A stretch of 64,000 nucleotides of DNA from Vallitalea longa. Lineage in GTDB: Bacteria > Bacillota > Clostridia > Lachnospirales > Vallitaleaceae. Shown piece by piece: positions 27,299 through 36,515 of the stretch (position 1 is its first letter; every line of letters starts with the position of its first letter). Made by a program: the position numbers and the translations under genes. The notes beneath the pieces were generated by a model. The model was not told where the DNA came from. It worked only from the letters and a program-made list of their open reading frames with translations, and did no database searches. Where the stretch lies: positions 248,001-312,000 of the forward strand of contig NZ_BRLB01000003.1 of NCBI RefSeq assembly GCF_027923465.1, read 5' to 3'.

Positions 27299-29515
27299 AT
27301 GAATCTAAAACCAAATGAAAAACTGGATATAAATAATATCTTGCAAGATCTAGAACATTATGTGCCTCGTAGAATGGGATGGCATTGGAGAGATGGCAGA
27401 GGAGAAGTAAGGAACATAGGTCCATTTGAATATAGTGACACAAGTGAAAATCTAAAGCAGAGTCAACCTCTTCCAGCTGCACATTACTTTAATGATATCG
27501 ATCCACAGCCAGATAGTGTTATAACTACAGAAATAGCTTCAGGAAGATTTGAAGATGATATAAGAAGGATGCGTATGGCAGCTTGGAATGGAGCCGACCA
27601 TCTTATGGTAATTAGAACAGCAGGTCAAAGTCATTTCGATGGTTTGATTGAAGGAACTCCACAAGGTATAGGTGGTATACCAATAACTAGAAAACAACTT
27701 AGAGCTCAGAGAAAAGCACTTGATTACATAGAAGATGAAGTAGGAAGAAAAATCAATTACCACTCTTACGTTAGTGGTGTTGCAGGACCAGAAATAGCAG
27801 TAATGTTTGCTGAAGAAGGTGTCAACGGAGCTCATCAAGATCCACAATATAATGTTCTATACAGAAATATCAATATGATCCGTTCATTTGTAGATGCAGC
27901 TAATGCAAAACATGTAATGGCTTATGCTGATATAGTACAGATAGATGGAGCTCATAATGCTAATGCCACAGCTAGAGAAGCATGGAAGGTAATGCCTGAA
28001 CTTATGGTACAACATGGACTTAACTCAATGTTTTCAGTAAAGTCTGGAATAAAAAAAGAAAATATATGTTTATCATCAGTACCACCAACAGCACCACCAG
28101 CACCTTGTATGAAATTAGATCTACCATATGCTATCGCACTTAGAGAATTATTTAGAGAATACAAGATCAGAGCACAGCAGAATACTAAGTATATGGGTTC
28201 ATCAACGAGAGAAGCAACTGTAACACATACTCTCAACTTATTGATATCGAAATTGACTAGTGCTGATATACAATCTACGATAACTCCTGATGAAGGTAGA
28301 AATGTACCTTGGCATATTTACAATATAGAAGGAACCAATACTGCAAAACAAGCAATGATAGGTATGGATGGCTTGAAGGAAATGGTAGAACTAAAAAGAC
28401 ATGAAGGTTTTCTTCCAGAGAGAATACGTGAATTAAAAGAACGTGCTGTACTATTTATGGAAGAAATATTAGATGTCGGTGGCTACTTTAATGCAGTTGA
28501 AGAAGGATTCTTTGTGGATTCAGGTTATTATCCTGAAAGAAATTATGATGGTATCGTAAGAAAGATTAATGGTGGAGTTGGTTCAGGTACTGTATTTGAA
28601 AGAGACGAAGATTATATGGCACCTGTTACGGCATTTTTCGGATATAACAATGTTGCTCAGTATGGTGAAAAAGCTATTGATGATCCTTCATCTTTAATTG
28701 GAGGATGTAGTTTTGAGGACAGAAGTAAAGTCGTATACATAGATGAACTTGATGAAGAAGATAATGTCAACAAAAGAATGGAAGAATCTAAAGAAATCCG
28801 TGAGACTTCTATGCTGAAACCTGAAATGGAATGGATGGGTGACGGTACAGTATTCATTACTATGATGTTACCAACAGATGAGAGGACAGCAGAATTCGCA
28901 GCAGTTGAAATCGGTAAAAAGATGCATCTTGAAGAGGTAGAAATGATTCACAAGCAAGTAATGCAGATGGCAGAAGGAACCAGGGTTGAGATAAAGGGAA
29001 AAGTACCTTTTGCTATAGACATAGATAAGCTTGTCATACCTCCAAAACCAATAGTGATGTCTGATGATGAAATAAGAGAAGATGTAAAGAATAAGCCTTT
29101 GAAAATCGTTGCAGGAACTATAGGAGAAGATGAGCATTCGGTAGGTCTTAGGGAAATACTTGATATCAAACATGGTGGAATCGAAAAGTACGGAATTGAA
29201 TGTCATTATCTTGGAACATCCGTACCAGTCGCTAAGATAGTAGATTCAGCTATTGAATTAAATGCAGATGCTATACTGGCTTCAACTATAATAAGTCATG
29301 ATGAAATTCATTATAAGAATATGAAAAGAATAAATGACTACTGTATAGAAAAAGGTATAAGGGATAATATAATTCTTGTAGCCGGTGGAACACAAGTTAC
29401 ACCTGAGATAGCTGTTAAAAATGGCATGGATGCTGGTTTCGGTAGAGGATCGAAAGGTGTAGATGTGGCGACATTCTTAGTTAAGAAAAGAAGAAAAAAT
29501 GAAGCTGATAAATAG
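27299..29515 (+). CDS. oraE: D-ornithine 4,5-aminomutase large subunit
   Basis: A 738-residue catalytic subunit with an N-terminal PLP-binding TIM barrel and a C-terminal cobalamin-binding Rossmann domain. The B12 motif DxHxxG is visible as DEHSVG, with His613 as the predicted lower axial ligand. The later GTS and AGG loops of the fold are also present (YLGTSVPVAK, LVAGGTQVTPE). GGGGGAGG lies before the ATG, inside the end of oraS. Length and domain order match characterised OraE. Adenosylcobalamin must be made or imported elsewhere. Confidence 0.94.
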   Translation: MNLKPNEKLDINNILQDLEHYVPRRMGWHWRDGRGEVRNIGPFEYSDTSENLKQSQPLPAAHYFNDIDPQPDSVITTEIASGRFEDDIRRMRMAAWNGADHLMVIRTAGQSHFDGLIEGTPQGIGGIPITRKQLRAQRKALDYIEDEVGRKINYHSYVSGVAGPEIAVMFAEEGVNGAHQDPQYNVLYRNINMIRSFVDAANAKHVMAYADIVQIDGAHNANATAREAWKVMPELMVQHGLNSMFSVKSGIKKENICLSSVPPTAPPAPCMKLDLPYAIALRELFREYKIRAQQNTKYMGSSTREATVTHTLNLLISKLTSADIQSTITPDEGRNVPWHIYNIEGTNTAKQAMIGMDGLKEMVELKRHEGFLPERIRELKERAVLFMEEILDVGGYFNAVEEGFFVDSGYYPERNYDGIVRKINGGVGSGTVFERDEDYMAPVTAFFGYNNVAQYGEKAIDDPSSLIGGCSFEDRSKVVYIDELDEEDNVNKRMEESKEIRETSMLKPEMEWMGDGTVFITMMLPTDERTAEFAAVEIGKKMHLEEVEMIHKQVMQMAEGTRVEIKGKVPFAIDIDKLVIPPKPIVMSDDEIREDVKNKPLKIVAGTIGEDEHSVGLREILDIKHGGIEKYGIECHYLGTSVPVAKIVDSAIELNADAILASTIISHDEIHYKNMKRINDYCIEKGIRDNIILVAGGTQVTPEIAVKNGMDAGFGRGSKGVDVATFLVKKRRKNEADK

Positions 29516-29551
29516 ACTTATGTCAGAAAAATCTCGTTAAAGAAATGAGTG

Positions 29552-30940
29552 ATGAATATGAAAGTTGATCTTATTTCAGCTGAGATAGGAAGTACAACTA
29601 CAGTTGTTAATGCGTTTACAGATATGAATACCGATAATCCAAAATTTATTGGTCAAGGGCAATCATATACAACGGTTCTAGAGGGAGATGTAACCAAAGG
29701 ATTAAAAAATGCATTTAAAGATCTGAAAAAAAATCTAGAGGCTCCTTTCGTTGAGTACAAAGAGTTCTTTGCAACTAGTAGTGCAGCAGGAGGTTTAAGA
29801 ATGACTGTACATGGATTAGTCCATGATATGACAGTAAAAGCCGCTAAGGAAGCTGCACTAGGAGCAGGTGCGAATATTAAATTCATTACATCCGGAAAAC
29901 TCAGAAGGTCAGATATCAAAAGATTAAGAGATATTAAACCTAATATAATTCTATTGGCTGGTGGAGTTGATTTTGGAGAAAGAGATACTGCTCTGTATAA
30001 TGCTGAATGCATAGCTGAGATAGAAGAATTAAAAGATACTCCTGTTATCTATGCAGGTAATATCCAAAATCAAGAAGATATCAGAGAAATATTTGATGAA
30101 GTATCTAGAAAAGTGTATATAGTAGAGAATGTGTATCCTAAGATAGATAAACTTAATGTCAGACCGACAAGAAAAAAGATTCAACAGGTATTTGAAGAAC
30201 ATATTACAAAAGCTCCAGGAATGGAAAAGGTACGTGAACTTGTTAATATGAATATTTTACCTACACCTGGTGCTGTTATGAGAGCAACCCAGATACTAGA
30301 ACAAGAGATAGGTGATCTAGTAGTAGTAGATGTTGGGGGAGCTACAACGGATGTTCATTCAGTGACATTAGGTAGTGAAGAAATCAGTGAAATTCTGGTA
30401 AGTCCTGAACCAATGGCAAAACGTACGGTGGAAGGTGATCTAGGGGTTTACATCAATGTAAATAATATAATAAATAATATATCTCTTGATGAACTTTCCA
30501 GAAAAATGCATATAAGTATTGTTGAATTACAAAATATCATTGAAAATTATAAACCTATACCAGAAACTGATAAACAAAAAGAATTAATTAAACAATTGAC
30601 TCTAGAAGCAAGTACTATAGCTATTAGAAGACATGCGGGAAGATTAAGATATCTCTATGGTACAACTGGTAAAAAAACTATTGCTGAAGGTAAAGATCTA
30701 ACTAGTGTTAAGTACATAATTGGAACAGGCGGTGCATTGACTAGACTTGAAGGTATTGATATTCTTAGGAAAATGATACAGGGTAGCGGTGATGAATTAT
30801 TGCCATCAAAAAAAGTTAAGATATTAGTTGACAAATTATATATAATGGCCTCATTAGGAGTAATATCTGAAAAATATCCTAAAGGAGCTTTAAAATTACT
30901 ATTAGAAAGCTTAGAACAAGGTGAAAATATAATTTTATAA
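29552..30940 (+). CDS. MutL/GlmL-like protein, probable reactivase for the ornithine aminomutase
   Basis: About 462 residues of the ASKHA ATPase fold. It starts with DLISAEIGSTTTVVNAF (phosphate-1 loop), has VVDVGGATTDVHSV (phosphate-2) and ends with IGTGGALTRLEG (adenosine motif). Members called MutL or GlmL sit beside B12-dependent aminomutases and glutamate mutase and are thought to reactivate the enzyme. The position directly after oraE supports that here. Starts at GTG 29549, ATG 29552 and ATG 29558 all have weak ribosome sites, so the exact first residue is uncertain. Confidence 0.87.
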   Translation: MNMKVDLISAEIGSTTTVVNAFTDMNTDNPKFIGQGQSYTTVLEGDVTKGLKNAFKDLKKNLEAPFVEYKEFFATSSAAGGLRMTVHGLVHDMTVKAAKEAALGAGANIKFITSGKLRRSDIKRLRDIKPNIILLAGGVDFGERDTALYNAECIAEIEELKDTPVIYAGNIQNQEDIREIFDEVSRKVYIVENVYPKIDKLNVRPTRKKIQQVFEEHITKAPGMEKVRELVNMNILPTPGAVMRATQILEQEIGDLVVVDVGGATTDVHSVTLGSEEISEILVSPEPMAKRTVEGDLGVYINVNNIINNISLDELSRKMHISIVELQNIIENYKPIPETDKQKELIKQLTLEASTIAIRRHAGRLRYLYGTTGKKTIAEGKDLTSVKYIIGTGGALTRLEGIDILRKMIQGSGDELLPSKKVKILVDKLYIMASLGVISEKYPKGALKLLLESLEQGENIIL

Positions 30941-30981
30941 TTCATTCATGTATATTTAAGATTGTTCTATAGGAGGTTATG

Positions 30982-32046
30982 ATGTGTTATCCAAGAGTCG
31001 AAATAAATCTCGTAAAAATTAGGAATAATACTAAGAAATTAGTTGAGCTTTGTAATGAAAACAATATTGACGTAGTTGGAGTTACCAAAGTTTTCTGTGG
31101 TAAAACTAAAATAGTAAGGGAGATGATTAAAGGAGGTATAAGAGTAATAGGAGACTCGCGTATAGAAAACTTAAAGAGGTTAAAACGATTTAAGTTACCC
31201 AAACTATTACTAAGACTACCAATGATAAGCGAAGTTGATGAAGTTGTAGAATATGCGGATATGTCTCTTAATTCTGAAATCGCTACCATAAGACAGCTGT
31301 CAAAAGCAGCTAAAAAGAAAGATGTTAGGCATAAAATTATTTTGATGGTAGATTTAGGAGATCTTAGAGAGGGCATATTTGATGTAGAAGAATTACTTGA
31401 AACTGTTGAAATAATGATTTCGCTGGATAATATCGACTTAATTGGAATTGGAACTAACTTAACATGTTACGGGGGAATTTTACCTGAAAAGGAAAACTTA
31501 CAACAGCTTATAGATTTAAAACAAGTCATCAGAAAAAAATACAAATTAAACCTAAGAGTATTATCAGGAGGTAATTCTAGTAGCTTGCATCTAGTTGAAA
31601 CTGGGGATATACCAACAGGGATTAACCAACTAAGGCTTGGTGAATCTATAATACTTGGAAGAGAGACAGCTTTCGGTAAGGAAATAACTGATACGTATCA
31701 AGATGCAATGATATTGAAATGTGAAATAATTGAAGTGCAGAATAAGCCTTCAATCCCAATAGGTACTATAGGAATGGATGCTTTCGGTAATAAACCTTCT
31801 TTTGAAGATAAAGGTATAAGGAGAAGAGCTATATGTGCTATCGGTAAACAAGATGTAAGTGCTTCTGAGATATTACCAGAAGATGGAAATATGAAAATTA
31901 TCGGTTCAAGCAGTGACCATCTAATTTTAGATGTTACTGAATGCAATGAAGACTACACTGTAGGAAGTATCGTTACATTTACATTGAAATACGGTAGTGT
32001 ATTGAGTTTATTTACATCCGAATATGTGAAAAAAGTATATCTATAA
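30982..32046 (+). CDS. orr: Ornithine racemase (PLP, alanine-racemase fold)
   Basis: Converts L-ornithine to D-ornithine, the true mutase substrate. 354 residues with the PLP lysine Lys36 in VVGVTKVFCG and the conserved RLGESIILGRET block near residue 220. The protein belongs to the Orr/YhfX-type fold III racemases. Two adjacent ATGs follow AGGAGG; the second (30982) has the better spacing. The gene closes the ornithine block. The nearest clear terminator is after the small gene at 32190, so that gene may be read from the same transcript. Confidence 0.92.
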   Translation: MCYPRVEINLVKIRNNTKKLVELCNENNIDVVGVTKVFCGKTKIVREMIKGGIRVIGDSRIENLKRLKRFKLPKLLLRLPMISEVDEVVEYADMSLNSEIATIRQLSKAAKKKDVRHKIILMVDLGDLREGIFDVEELLETVEIMISLDNIDLIGIGTNLTCYGGILPEKENLQQLIDLKQVIRKKYKLNLRVLSGGNSSSLHLVETGDIPTGINQLRLGESIILGRETAFGKEITDTYQDAMILKCEIIEVQNKPSIPIGTIGMDAFGNKPSFEDKGIRRRAICAIGKQDVSASEILPEDGNMKIIGSSSDHLILDVTECNEDYTVGSIVTFTLKYGSVLSLFTSEYVKKVYL

Positions 32047-32189
32047 TTTTTTACGCTAAAAAAATTTGTTGAATATTTTTCCTATTATTGTATAAAATAA
32101 CTGTGTAATTATATTTGATAATTACTAGATGTTTGACATCAATATTTACATTACTTTAACTGGTTTTGTACAAGAAGGAGAGGATATTC

Positions 32190-32417
32190 ATGGAAAAAGC
32201 TAAAATCACTAAAGTCAGAAAAGACGGTTATGGAAAGATAACAGATATAATGTTAGATGATGGCAACTCTTATCCTATTGAAGATGCAATAAGAATGACA
32301 CAAGAAAATAGAATAGAAGGTGTCAACGTAAGTAAAGCCAAAAACGGTGCAGAGTATTTAAGAAGTGACCCAGATGGAACAACTGATAACAATTTAGATA
32401 ATCTTCCAAGTTTTTAA
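32190..32417 (+). CDS. Small DUF3892 family protein
   Basis: 75 residues beginning MEKAKITKVRKDGYGKIT and continuing with LDDGNSYPIEDAIRM and an ending LRSDPDGTTDNNLDNLP. This is the compact DUF3892 layout; the function is unknown. AAGGAGAGG lies before the ATG at 32190, which is preferred over an in-frame ATG 24 bases upstream that has no ribosome site. It may be the last gene of the ornithine transcript or a separate unit. Confidence 0.78.
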   Translation: MEKAKITKVRKDGYGKITDIMLDDGNSYPIEDAIRMTQENRIEGVNVSKAKNGAEYLRSDPDGTTDNNLDNLPSF

Positions 32418-32436
32418 ATATTAAGTACAAATAATA

Positions 32437-32500
32437 AACCCCAGTGTTAGATAAAATGGAACCTATGTTAAGGACATTTTAGAAACATTGGGGTTATTTT
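32437..32500 (+). terminator. Terminator after the DUF3892 gene
   Basis: AACCCCAGTGTT (32437-32448) pairs with AACATTGGGGTT (32484-32495) with one wobble across a 35-base loop and runs into ATTTTTA. It lies between convergent transcripts. Confidence 0.75.
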
Positions 32501-32571
32501 TATGAATGTAATTATATCTAGTATATATAATAGGAACAGCTTTCTAGTTTTTAATTGACTATATCGCTATA

Positions 32572-33252
32572 CTATGTTAGAGCTTTTTTCATAAACTTTA
32601 AGATTTCTTGTATGACCATTTCTTCATTTTGAATAGTATCGTAACCAGTGAATATTTTCATACGTTCCCTATAATAATCGGATGTATATGAAAATTGGAA
32701 CATCACTATTAAGTTGTCTATGCAAAATGAGATAACCTTAAAATTCATTTTTTCATCGATAAGATTATTTTCTTTTGCATGATTCAACATATCTAAATAA
32801 AAATTAGCTGTAATCTCTTCAAGTTTATGAGATAACTTATTGGAGAATTTACTTAATGCCTGAGTCGTGACGTCTAGATATATCTGGTTGAATTCAGGAT
32901 ATTTTATTGCATAATATCTAGAAGCCCTTAGTAATTTTTCAAGGGTATAGAATATATCTCCTTCTTCAATGTCAATAGAATACATGACTGATTCTAATAC
33001 ATGAAAACATTTATCTACAATTGTTAGAAATAAATCTTCCTTGGAGGCAAAATAACTATACATTGATCCGATACTTATTTCAGCGTTCTTTGCTATTGTA
33101 TTAATATTTGATGCATTATAACCATTAGCAGCAAATTCAGAGATAGCTACATCCATAATTCGTTGCCTGCGTTCTTCAGATATTTTGTCAAAAGTGCTTT
33201 TATGAAATTTAGTTCTTTGAGGGGTCTCTTGCGTATTTGATGTTATATCCAT
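32572..33252 (-). CDS. TetR family transcriptional regulator
   Basis: A 226-residue repressor. The N-terminal helix-turn-helix is clear: RRQRIMDVAISEFAANGYNA (about residues 27-46), then IAKNAEISIGSMYSYFASKE. The C-terminal ligand domain is not assigned. It is the last gene of a seven-gene minus-strand operon and very likely controls it through the palindrome at 38636-38659. AAGGAGG precedes the ATG. The ligand may be the lipid- or amine-like product of the operon (inference). Confidence 0.9.
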   Translation of the reverse strand: MDITSNTQETPQRTKFHKSTFDKISEERRQRIMDVAISEFAANGYNASNINTIAKNAEISIGSMYSYFASKEDLFLTIVDKCFHVLESVMYSIDIEEGDIFYTLEKLLRASRYYAIKYPEFNQIYLDVTTQALSKFSNKLSHKLEEITANFYLDMLNHAKENNLIDEKMNFKVISFCIDNLIVMFQFSYTSDYYRERMKIFTGYDTIQNEEMVIQEILKFMKKALT

Positions 33253-33282
33253 TTTAACCTCCTTATGTAGAGAAAAACAAAG

Positions 33283-33798
33283 TTATTTACTATAATATTT
33301 TTTGAATTTGGATTTTGACATTATATGACCTACTAGTCCTCCAATAACTCTAATTATAGTATAATTCAATTTTAAATCAATAAGTTCAATCAGATTACCG
33401 TCAGGATCTTTCATGAATACCCATTCTGTTCCATCAGTGTTTTGAGGTTCGCATAAAAATGTTATGCCCTTAGCTTGTAATATATTATACCATTTCTTAA
33501 CATTTTTTACATCTAGAGTGAAATGTGTGGCTCCAGGTTTATTCCATATTGTATTTTCTGAAGGAAGACTAGGGTTGAATTCAAAAATTTCAATGATACC
33601 ACCTTTTGGTGCTCTTAAGAAACCAAAACGGACTTCTACATCTTTTAAAAGATATAAGTTGTATAATTCATTGACTTGTTTTTTCCCTAGAGTCTGCTCA
33701 CTTATCAATCTGAATCCAAATGTTTTACTATAAAAATCAATAGCTTTTTCAAAATTAGAAACTGTTACACCCACATGGCTGAGTGACCTGATTTTCAT
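33283..33798 (-). CDS. VOC/glyoxalase-fold protein
   Basis: 171 residues with one VOC unit pair: SLSHVGVTVSNFEKAIDFYS at the N-terminus, and GATHFTLDVKNVKKWY followed by EWVFMKDPDGNLIELID in the second half. Possible metal ligands are His (SLSHVG), His (GATHFT) and Glu (LIELID). About 30 extra residues follow the domain and end in Lys-rich text. Related proteins isomerise, cleave or bind small molecules; the substrate is unknown. It lies 30 bases upstream of the TetR gene in the same operon. Confidence 0.82.
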   Translation of the reverse strand: MKIRSLSHVGVTVSNFEKAIDFYSKTFGFRLISEQTLGKKQVNELYNLYLLKDVEVRFGFLRAPKGGIIEIFEFNPSLPSENTIWNKPGATHFTLDVKNVKKWYNILQAKGITFLCEPQNTDGTEWVFMKDPDGNLIELIDLKLNYTIIRVIGGLVGHIMSKSKFKKYYSK

Positions 33799-33831
33799 CC
33801 AAAATACATTCCTTTCATTAATTACTTGTTA

Positions 33832-34623
33832 TCAGCTACCTTTTGCATAGGAACCAACAAGTAACATGTATTCACCAAGCTGTGCCCCGAATTCAGGTGC
33901 ACCTTCCATTATTAGTTTTTCAGTAACTGTAGCTTCAATCATATCATCAATACCAAGAAGTGTTCCAAGAGCACTATCTGTCGTATCAAAACGCATTGTA
34001 AAAAATGGCTTCGATCTTTTGTATTCACCTCTTGCTGCTTTAGACTTTCCTGCCTTTACTCTTATATAAGAAGATAATTCTGGTTTATCAGTTACTTTCC
34101 ATGCAAATACTCTATCGGGACTCCTTTTTGCCCATTTTGATATTGCTGGATGACCTGATTTATTTAGTTGACTTATACCTGCTGCCAATAGTGAGAAATA
34201 TAGTTTTACTACTAGGTCTTTTTCATCTGCTTTTTCAGGAGGTGTTGTTGCACCTAATAATTTAGCCATATACATGAGAACTGATAATGTGGCGGTTAGG
34301 AGTCCTACATGATACCATCCCTTGATTTTGGGAAGTTTCTTACTTGTACCAGCAAAAAAATTATTTAGAGCAGGTATACTCTTGAATTCAAGTTCAAGGT
34401 CACATTTTTCATTAGGTCCTTTTATAACAGTAAAATTACCATTTTCAATAATATAATGCGTACCGACTTTACCATCAGGATCTTTTGCACTTATACCAAC
34501 GATACCATTCTTGTTCTTGAATTTTTTTGCCATGATTTCATTGGATTCAATAATAATTTTAACTAATGGAAGTACTGCGTTAAGAAATATTTTATTAGCG
34601 TAAATATTTTCTCTAGTAGCCAT
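33832..34623 (-). CDS. SCP2-like lipid-binding-fold protein A
   Basis: 263 residues without signal peptide. Two similar lobes are visible: KDPDGKVGTHYIIENGNFTV with CDLELEFKSIPALNNFFAG in the first half, and KPFFTMRFDTTDSALGTLLG near the end. That layout is the sterol-carrier-protein-2 pattern of an amphipathic strand pair followed by a helix. A related protein is encoded at 37803-38561 in the same operon. SCP2 folds bind lipids or acyl groups; the ligand here is unknown. It is spaced 3 bases from the transketolase subunit gene. Confidence 0.65.
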   Translation of the reverse strand: MATRENIYANKIFLNAVLPLVKIIIESNEIMAKKFKNKNGIVGISAKDPDGKVGTHYIIENGNFTVIKGPNEKCDLELEFKSIPALNNFFAGTSKKLPKIKGWYHVGLLTATLSVLMYMAKLLGATTPPEKADEKDLVVKLYFSLLAAGISQLNKSGHPAISKWAKRSPDRVFAWKVTDKPELSSYIRVKAGKSKAARGEYKRSKPFFTMRFDTTDSALGTLLGIDDMIEATVTEKLIMEGAPEFGAQLGEYMLLVGSYAKGS

Positions 34624-34626
34624 TAT

Positions 34627-35634
34627 CTACACCTCGTCTTCCCAATCTTCATCTTCTTCAAATTCCAGACCAATCAGTTTACGAACATTTTCAACTATTC
34701 CGTTGGTATCAATCTCATAGTAAGCCATTAAGTCTTCGTGAAGACCAATGATTGAGAAAGTATCTGGAATCCCTAATTTCCTAAAAGCACAGCCTTTTCC
34801 ACTTTCTACTATGACCTCTCCTACAGCGCTTCCAAGACCACCTATTACATTATGGTCTTCAACGGTAATGATTCTTCTTGTTTCATGTACGGCTTTTAAT
34901 ATTGCTTCCCTGTCAATAGGTTTGATAGTGTGCATGTCAAGAACTCTTGCTTTGAGACCATCAACACTACTAAGGATTTTGGCAGCTTCAATAGCTTGGT
35001 AGACACAAGAACCACAAGCGATGATTGTTAGGTCGTTTCCATCCATCAATTGATGAGCTTTACCTATTTGAAAATCATAATCGGTATTCTCGTAGACTTT
35101 TTGGTCGAAACCTCTATTGATCCTAATATATACAGGTCCATCAGTTTCATATGCTCCTACTACTGCATTAGCTGTTTCAATACCATCTGCAGGTACTATG
35201 ACTTTTAGGTTAGCCATTGAACGCATGATAGCGATATCTTCTGTACAGTGATGAGTTGTTCCTGCCTGACCGAATGACAATCCTGCATGAGTAGCTATCA
35301 TTTTCACATTAAGATTCTGATAACATATATCTGTATGAACTTGGTCTAGAGCTCTCATGGATGTAAATATCGCAAAAGTACTAACAAAAGGAACAAGACC
35401 ACATTTCGCCATACCAGAAGCAATACTGAACATATTTTGTTCAGCTATACCAGTATTAAAGAATCTATCTGGGAATTTATTTGCAAATAAGCCTATTTTG
35501 GTTGATTTAGCAAGGTCTGCTGATAGACCTACTATCTCAGGATGATGTTCACCGAGTTCACATAGAACATTTCCATACATTTCGGCTGTTGAAAGATTAG
35601 TTGTATCAAGCATTGTATAAGTTAATCCACCCAT
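34627..35634 (-). CDS. Transketolase-like protein, C-terminal (pyrimidine-binding/transketolase C) subunit
   Basis: 335 residues forming the second half of a split transketolase. The pyrimidine domain has the expected TPP glutamate region FNTGIAEQNMFSIASGMAK near residue 60 and FGQAGTTHHCTEDIAIMRS. The C-terminal domain has LDMHTIKPIDREAI and VEDHNVIGGLGSAV. It pairs with the gene just upstream, 3 bases away. Split transketolases often act in secondary or sugar-specific pathways rather than the pentose phosphate cycle. Confidence 0.9.
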   Translation of the reverse strand: MGGLTYTMLDTTNLSTAEMYGNVLCELGEHHPEIVGLSADLAKSTKIGLFANKFPDRFFNTGIAEQNMFSIASGMAKCGLVPFVSTFAIFTSMRALDQVHTDICYQNLNVKMIATHAGLSFGQAGTTHHCTEDIAIMRSMANLKVIVPADGIETANAVVGAYETDGPVYIRINRGFDQKVYENTDYDFQIGKAHQLMDGNDLTIIACGSCVYQAIEAAKILSSVDGLKARVLDMHTIKPIDREAILKAVHETRRIITVEDHNVIGGLGSAVGEVIVESGKGCAFRKLGIPDTFSIIGLHEDLMAYYEIDTNGIVENVRKLIGLEFEEDEDWEDEV

Positions 35635-35637
35635 TGT

Positions 35638-36492
35638 CTATGCTCCTTTCACGCGTTTTTGATAATATTTTTCTAAACTATCTTTGCTCTGAGTTATTTT
35701 CTCTGAGTTAAGTCCTCCGTAATGCCATTTGTAATTGTCTGCCATAAAATCTATACCACAGCCTTTTATAGTATTAGCGATGATGACAACAGGAGCTTTA
35801 TCTTCAGTTATGGCATATTCAATTGCTTCTGATAGTTCTTTGAAACTGTGTCCATTGACTTCTTTAACGATAAAGCCAAAAGCTTCCCATTTCTTAGCGA
35901 ATGGTTCAAGAGCCATTACATCTTCAGTAGGACCATCAATCATACAACGATTCCTATCTACTATCGTGATTAAGTTGGTTACTTTGTAATGTGTTGCTGA
36001 CATGGCTGCTTCCCAAACAGAACCCTCATCACATTCACCATCACCTAGAAGACAAAATGTTCTATAGCCTTTTTTATTGATTCGTGCAGCTAGAGCCATG
36101 CCAACTGCAATTGGTAGACCATGACCTAAGGACCCTGTTGAAGCATCTACGCCAGGAACCTTGTTGGAATCAAGGTGCATACCGAGTTTGGAACCAGTGT
36201 GATTATATTCTTTTAGATCTTCTTTATCTATATAGCCCTTATCAGCAAGAACAGGAGCGAATCCAACTCCTACATGACCTTTGCTGAGAATAAAACGGTC
36301 TCTATCCTCCCATAGTGGTTTGGATGGGTCGATATTAAGATATTTATAATAAAGTATTGTCAATATATCCATAGCACTCAGTGAACCACCAATATGTCCA
36401 CTTCCTGCCCAAACTACTGTATCTACACATAGATTGCGTAATTCATGTGCTTTTTTTTCTAGATTCAATAATTCTATATCTGTTAATGGCAT
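35638..36492 (-). CDS. Transketolase-like protein, N-terminal (TPP-binding) subunit
   Basis: 284 residues. The TPP pyrophosphate/Mg motif reads LGDGECDEGSVWEAAMSA and ends at DRNR, near residues 150-180. Earlier blocks are SGHIGGSLSAMDI and ILSKGHVGVGFAPVLA. Together with the next gene it forms a heteromeric ketol-transfer enzyme. GGAG precedes the ATG. The neighbouring class III aminotransferase suggests that an amino-aldehyde or amino-ketone is made or consumed; the true substrates are not deducible from sequence alone. Confidence 0.9.
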   Translation of the reverse strand: MPLTDIELLNLEKKAHELRNLCVDTVVWAGSGHIGGSLSAMDILTILYYKYLNIDPSKPLWEDRDRFILSKGHVGVGFAPVLADKGYIDKEDLKEYNHTGSKLGMHLDSNKVPGVDASTGSLGHGLPIAVGMALAARINKKGYRTFCLLGDGECDEGSVWEAAMSATHYKVTNLITIVDRNRCMIDGPTEDVMALEPFAKKWEAFGFIVKEVNGHSFKELSEAIEYAITEDKAPVVIIANTIKGCGIDFMADNYKWHYGGLNSEKITQSKDSLEKYYQKRVKGA

Positions 36493-36515
36493 GATGTTCT
36501 CCTTTCCAAGAAATA

